From an uncultured Paracoccaceae bacterium (GTDB lineage: Bacteria; Pseudomonadota; Alphaproteobacteria; Rhodobacterales; Rhodobacteraceae): a DNA stretch of 64,000 bases. Made by a program: the position numbers and the translations under genes. Below are positions 59,552 to 64,000 of this stretch, in pieces (position 1 is the first letter of the stretch; each line of letters begins with the position of its first letter). The notes beneath the pieces are model-generated. The model saw only the letters and a program-made list of their open reading frames with translations. It made no database searches and had not been told where the DNA came from. The stretch is from NCBI GenBank assembly GCA_905182165.1, contig CAJJAK010000003.1, forward strand, positions 178,463 to 242,462, in the 5' to 3' direction.

Positions 59552-61207
59552 ATGTTGAACATCGAACGTGAAAGCATGGATTATGACGTTGTAATCGTTG
59601 GGGCAGGACCAGCTGGCCTGTCAGCAGCTATCAGGTTAAAACAACTTAATGCAGATCTTGATGTAGTAGTTCTAGAAAAGGGATCTGAAGTTGGGGCTCA
59701 TATTTTATCAGGTGCAGTTCTAGACACCTGTGGCTTAGATTCATTAATTCCAGACTGGAAAACCAAGGGCGCACCAATAACCGTGCCAGTAAAAAAAGAT
59801 AATTTTTTAATTCTAGGAGAGACAGGGTCAATAAGGATTCCAAACTTTCCAATGCCTCCTTTAATGAATAATCACGGAAATTATATTGTTTCTATGGCAA
59901 ATGTTTGTCGATGGATGGCAGAACAAGCAGAAGAACTCGGAGTAGAGATTTTTCCCAGGCATGGCCTGTTCAGAACTAGTGTTTGGAGAGAAAAATGAAC
60001 TTGTCGGTGTTATAGCAGGCGAATTTGGAAAGAATAAGGATGGAACAACTGGCGATGGTTATGAACCAGGCATGGAATTAAGAGGTAAATATGTATTCTT
60101 ATCTGAAGGAGTAAGAGGGTCTCTTTCAAAGGAATTAATACAAATTCTGAGTTGGATGCAAATTGTGATGTGCCAAAGTTTGGCCTAGGCATGAAAGAAA
60201 TTTGGGAAATTGACCCTAAAAATCATGAAGAGGGAACTGTTACCCATACAATGGGATGGCCATTAGGTGGAAATGCAGGGGGTGGGTCTTTTATTTACCA
60301 TCTTGACAATAATCAAATATACATTGGTTTTGTGGTGCATTTAAATTATAAAAATCCACATCTTTTTCCGTACATGGAATTCCAAAGATTTAAGCATCAT
60401 CCTAAGATAGCCAAATTATTGCAAGGTGGAAAAAGAGTAGCGTATGGTGCCAGGGCAATAACAGAAGGCGGTTGGCAATCAATTCCAAAAGTAATTTTTC
60501 CTGGTGGTGCTTTGTTAGGTTGCTCGGCTGGTTTAGTTAATGTTCCTCGAATTAAGGGTAATCATAATGCAATGTTATCAGGTATTTTTGCTGCTGAAGC
60601 AGCTGCAAATGCTATTAAGAATGGCAGATCTGGTGATGAACTTGAGAAATATGAACAAGACTTATTGTCAGGACCAATTGCGAAAGATTTAAAACGAGTA
60701 AAAAATGTTAAACCATTATGGTCAAAATTTGGATTATTTCCTTCCCTTATTCTTGGTGGGTTCGATATGTGGGTTGCAAACCTTACTGGCTGGAACCCTC
60801 TTGGAACTTTGAAACATGGTAAAAATGATGCAGAATCAACTGGTAATGCATCTGATCACAAAATTCTTGAATATCCGCGACCAGATGGAAAAATAAGTTT
60901 TGATCGCTTAACTAACGTTAGTTTTTCTGCAACAAATCATGAAGAAGAGCAGCCTTGCCATTTGCAGTTAAAAGATCCCTCAATTCCTATTAAAATAAAT
61001 TTACCCAAATTTGCAGAACCCGCTCAAAAATACTGTCCAGCTGGAGTGTATGAAATAATAACAAAAGAGGATGGATCTGATCCAATATTTCAAATTAACG
61101 CTCAAAACTGTGTTCACTGCAAAACTTGTGACATTAAAGACCCAAGTCAAAATATAACTTGGGTTACTCCACAGGGCGGTGAAGGTCCTAACTATCCAAA
61201 TATGTGA
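59552..61207 (+). CDS. Electron transfer flavoprotein-ubiquinone oxidoreductase (two or more frameshifts)
   Basis: ETF-QO passes electrons from ETF (fed by acyl-CoA, sarcosine or dimethylglycine dehydrogenases) to ubiquinone on the inner membrane face. About 551 residues: FAD motif DYDVVIVGAGPAGLSAAIRLK, ISGAVLDTCGLDSLIPDW, then breaks near 59965 and 60145. GLGMKEIWEIDPKNHEEGTVTH and GCSAGLVNVPRIKGNHNAM follow. The C-terminal [4Fe-4S] cluster has CPAGVYE and NAQNCVHCKTCDIKDPSQNI. It supports the acyl-CoA dehydrogenase encoded at 42308. Confidence 0.94.
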
Positions 61208-61300
61208 CGAAATAATAAAATTTTATTTGAAACTTAAGTATCTTGTTGATTTGGTATAACTACAAGGCTACCTTTAATTTCACAAATACGGATATTTCTT

Positions 61301-62984
61301 TTGAACCTTAATATTAAATATATCTCATACGCTTTGCTAATCTGGTGCTTTACAGCATCTAGTGCAACCTCAGATAACAACGCTGGATCATATTTGTCAG
61401 CAATTCATGCAGAACGTAACAATGACTTTTCTTCTGCCTCGAAATTTTACTCACTTTCATTAGAAAACGATGCCTATAATGTTTTGCTACTTAATGGAGC
61501 TGTAAGATCAAACATAAAAAATGGTAATTTTTCGGATGCATTATTTTTTTCCAAAAGGTTAATATCGTCTTCGAAGATGCACATAACTTCACTATTAATG
61601 CTCACAACTGCCATTAAGAATGAAGAATTTAATAAAGCAAAATTATTATTAAATGAACCAAATCAATTCAATATATATTTGGAGGCCATACTAACCGGTT
61701 GGTTGGAAATAGGCGCTGGAAATATTGGGAAGGGGTTAGATTATTTCAAGGAATCTGAAAACGCCAAAAAGCTGGGTTCTATCTCACGAAATCACCTAGC
61801 ACTTGCCCTCGCAATGGTAGGTGATTTTGAAAAAGCTGATGCCATTTTATCTAATTTTACAAATGGTTCTAATTTAATTGATCGAGAGTCAGTAATTGCC
61901 CATGCTCAAATAATGGCGCAAATAGGAAAAAATCTAGAAGCCGTTGAATTATTAGATAGGTTTTTAATTGGAAATGATGACCTTGAGATCTCCAAATTAC
62001 GCCGTTTGATAGATGCTGGAGCACCAGTTAAATATGATTATATTACCAATTCAAAACAAGGGGCTGCATTAGCACTTTATACTGTTGCTAATGCAATAAA
62101 TAACGAAAAAGACTATGCTTTATCACTCATTTATTCACGATTGGTGCACCATATAGATAATAAAAACATTGAGAACATTTTATTAATATCTGAAAATCTT
62201 TTGAATTTGGAACAATACAAACTTACAATTGAAAATTACAATAATGTCCCCAACAATCATATTAAATTTAAGAATGCCGAAATAGGACGAGCAAATGCAC
62301 TTTTTTTTCAAGGTGAAGAAGAAGGTTCGATCGAAGTTTTAATAGCCTTAGTAAGAGATAATCCGAAGGATATAGAGCTACACACAACTCTAGGAAACTC
62401 ATTAAGGCGCAGTGAAAAAGTTCCTTGAAGCTTCAATTATATATAATGAAGCAATCCTTCTGATAGAGAATAAAGGCCTAAAGAGTTGGTTTGAATATTA
62501 TGCAAAAGGTATTTGCAATGAACGTCTAGGAAATTGGGAATTAGCTGAAGTAGATTTCAGAAAAGCATTAGCAATAGAGCCCAACCAACCATCATTATTA
62601 AATTATTTTGGATACTCTCTTGTTGAAAAAGGAATACATTTAGAAGAGGCTCTAGACTTAATTAAACGAGCTGTAAGAGGTCAACCAAATGATGGCTATA
62701 TAACAGACAGCCTAGGGTGGGCTCTCTATCGGTTGGAAAAATATTCAGAAGCTGTAATCCATATGGAGCGAGCCACAGAGCTAATGCCCTTAGATCCTAT
62801 TATAAATGACCATTTAGGAGATGTATATTGGGCTGTTGATCGTCACACAGAAGCTGAGTTTCAGTGGCGTCGTGCACTAAGTTTTGATCCAGAAGAAAAA
62901 GATGCTAAAAGAATTAATAAAAAATTAAATATTGGGTTTAATTACACTCTAACAAAATCGAAACTGAATGACCCTATCTTATAA
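61301..62984 (+). CDS. Tetratricopeptide repeat protein (one frameshift)
   Basis: About 561 residues. It begins at TTG 61301 with a signal peptide (YISYALLIWCFTASSATS). Many TPR helices follow (ALALAMVGDFEKADAILSNF; FRKALAIEPNQPSLLNYFGYSLVEKG; AVRGQPNDGYITDSLGWALYRL; DHLGDVYWAVDRHTEAEFQW). The frame breaks near 62418. It is probably a periplasmic scaffold of the kind found upstream of ispE in alphaproteobacteria. The partner is unknown. The TAA overlaps the ispE ATG (TAATG at 62982-62986). Confidence 0.87.
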
Positions 62985-63810
62985 TGAAAATTAACTCGTT
63001 CGCTGCAGCAAAGGTTAACTTGGCCCTCCATGTGCGAGGTTTAAAGTCAAATGGTTATCATGAACTACACAGTTTAGTAACTTTTGCCAATATTGGTGAC
63101 ATAATTGAAGTAAGACCTTCCAATGAGTTAAAGTTAACGATTGAGGGTCCTTTTGCTGATAATGTTCCAAAAGACGCTGATAATATTGTAGTAAAAGCTG
63201 CCAAGTTTTTATCGCCAGATGGTAAAGCACATATTAATTTAATAAAAAATCTACCGTCGAAGCTGGGTTGGGTGGCGGTTCAGCAGATGCTGCAGCAACG
63301 CTACGCTCACTATCAAAATTGTGGAATATACAAATTCCAAAGACACCAGAAGTGTTAGGGGCTGATGTACCCATTTGCCTATTAAAGGAAACAGCAATTG
63401 TTCAAGGTATTGGTGAAGAAATTACTCCAATTTCTATTCCAAGTAACTTACATATCGTTTTAATCAAACCAAATATTGGCTTATCAACAGAGGAAGTTTT
63501 TAAAAATCTTAAAAATAAAAATAATGGAAAAATGGACACTTTTATGGGAACTAAGTCCATTAAAGTATTTTCAAATCATATTAAAAAATTAAGAAACGAT
63601 TTACTTAAAACTTCAATTAATCTCGCACCAATATTAAATGACATAATCGATTTATTAAATGAACAAACTGGTATTTATTACACGCAGATGTCTGGCTCAG
63701 GAACAACTTGCTTTGGATTATTTGATAATAGGAGTAACGCAGTCAGAGCATTATCAAATGCAAAACTTAAATTTCCTGAGATGTGGTGTAAGATGACTCA
63801 ATTAATTTAA
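62984..63810 (+). CDS. ispE: 4-diphosphocytidyl-2-C-methyl-D-erythritol kinase (one frameshift)
   Basis: IspE phosphorylates CDP-ME in the MEP isoprenoid pathway. About 275 residues. The N-terminus has AAAKVNLALHVRGLKSNGYHELHSLVTF; the ATP loop GLGGGSADAAATLRSL straddles a break near 63262 (seen as LGWVAVQQ in the first frame). Then LGADVPICL and MSGSGTTCFGLF follow. GHMP-kinase motifs are all recoverable. It is coupled to the TPR gene and convergent with the next gene, sharing TTAA (63807-63810). Confidence 0.93.
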
Positions 63811-64000
63811 TTGATTCTTTCTACAACAAAGGATGTTAATTCTTTCAAAGTGGTTTTCATTTCACATTCCGGAAATATTTCAAGGTAATCAGCCGCCTTA
63901 GTGGCCCATATGATCGCCTCGTGACGGGTGTCATCAAGTGCACCATATTTTTTCATCAAAAATAAAGCTTGCTTTAGATCAGATGGTTCTTGCACACCTT
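63807..64000 (-). CDS. Polyprenyl synthase, C-terminal end
   Basis: The reverse frame enters from the right edge of the window and reads to a TAA at 63807. About 64 residues are visible (ALFLMKKYGALDDTRHEAI, AADYLEIFPECEMKTTLKELTSFVVERI). This matches the last helices of octaprenyl/farnesyl-type trans-polyprenyl synthases. Together with ispE next door this is isoprenoid and quinone side-chain supply. The catalytic DDxxD motifs lie outside the window, so the chain length cannot be judged. Confidence 0.78.
   Translation of the reverse strand, partial: GVQEPSDLKQALFLMKKYGALDDTRHEAIIWATKAADYLEIFPECEMKTTLKELTSFVVERIN

Noticed and set aside
1..64000. CRISPR arrays, insertion sequences, prophage genes, tRNA or rRNA genes
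   Set aside because: No direct-repeat array, transposase, integrase, phage structural gene or cloverleaf was seen in reading the gaps. Short RNA genes could still be missed without a covariance search.

Overview
The window looks like a piece of the chromosome of a low-GC, streamlined marine alphaproteobacterium. The best fit is an AT-rich pelagic relative of the Rhodobacterales. The evidence is gene content and order: a fused NuoE/NuoF-type formate dehydrogenase, soxBDAG, petP-petR next to ilvE, lgt-midA-pgeF, Lrp-trxB, ubiK and a DmdA-type demethylase. I see no rRNA, tRNA, CRISPR array, insertion sequence or phage gene, and nothing that looks like a transferred island.

The dominant oddity is reading-frame damage. 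About half of the genes are broken by single-base indels, often in short homopolymers. The broken set includes genes a free-living cell cannot lose (ileS, proC, greA, ispE). I read most of these as uncorrected sequencing or assembly errors and give one span per gene. Three loci differ because they carry in-frame stop codons without a frameshift: an msrA remnant (48095-48460), a pterin dehydratase gene (51299-51589) and an unknown gene (17565-17945). Of these, msrA is clearly decayed.

Layout. 1-7258 (minus): soxB-D-A-G followed by fdsG/B/A, a unit that demethylates sarcosine and oxidises the resulting formate, with a divergent GlxA-type regulator at 7341-8291. 8288-16000: housekeeping genes (truA, ileS, a DMT exporter, rpsO, a structured leader and pnp). 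16079-19168: aldehyde dehydrogenase, a decayed gene plus a lipoprotein, and thymidine kinase. 19179-22264 (minus): ubiK, then ybjN-proC-csaA-hydroxyacid dehydrogenase. 22365-28411: lgt-midA-pgeF, Lrp/trxB and fused sat-cysC. 28429-32360: a glycosyltransferase-like protein, sulfopyruvate decarboxylase comDE and acs. 32463-36263 (minus): lytic transglycosylase, yaaA and an orphan imuB. 36460-41085: adenine deaminase and AMP nucleosidase (purine salvage), HU and a second DMT exporter.

41179-46333 is the most interesting region: a DmdA-like demethylase followed by an acyl-CoA dehydrogenase, an NDP-forming acyl-CoA synthetase and a CaiD-like enoyl-CoA hydratase. This reads as a complete route for a methylated osmolyte (DMSP or a betaine-like acid), but it is built from enzymes other than the classical DmdB, DmdC and DmdD. 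46336-47950 is an overlapping pair of sulfotransferase-like and class IV aminotransferase genes. 48095-54014 holds the msrA remnant, yggT, rsmD, a ferredoxin reductase, a peroxiredoxin and the RidA-GDPD-GNAT-PCD cluster. 54246-64000 holds mlaA-mlaC, petPR, ilvE, greA with a membrane protein, ETF-ubiquinone oxidoreductase, a TPR protein, ispE and the end of a polyprenyl synthase.

Taken together, the genes suggest a heterotroph living on methylated compounds and small organic acids: sarcosine and formate oxidation, DmdA-type demethylation, electron entry through ETF-QO, and acetate activation. Several convergent gene pairs share their stop codons, which fits a compact genome.
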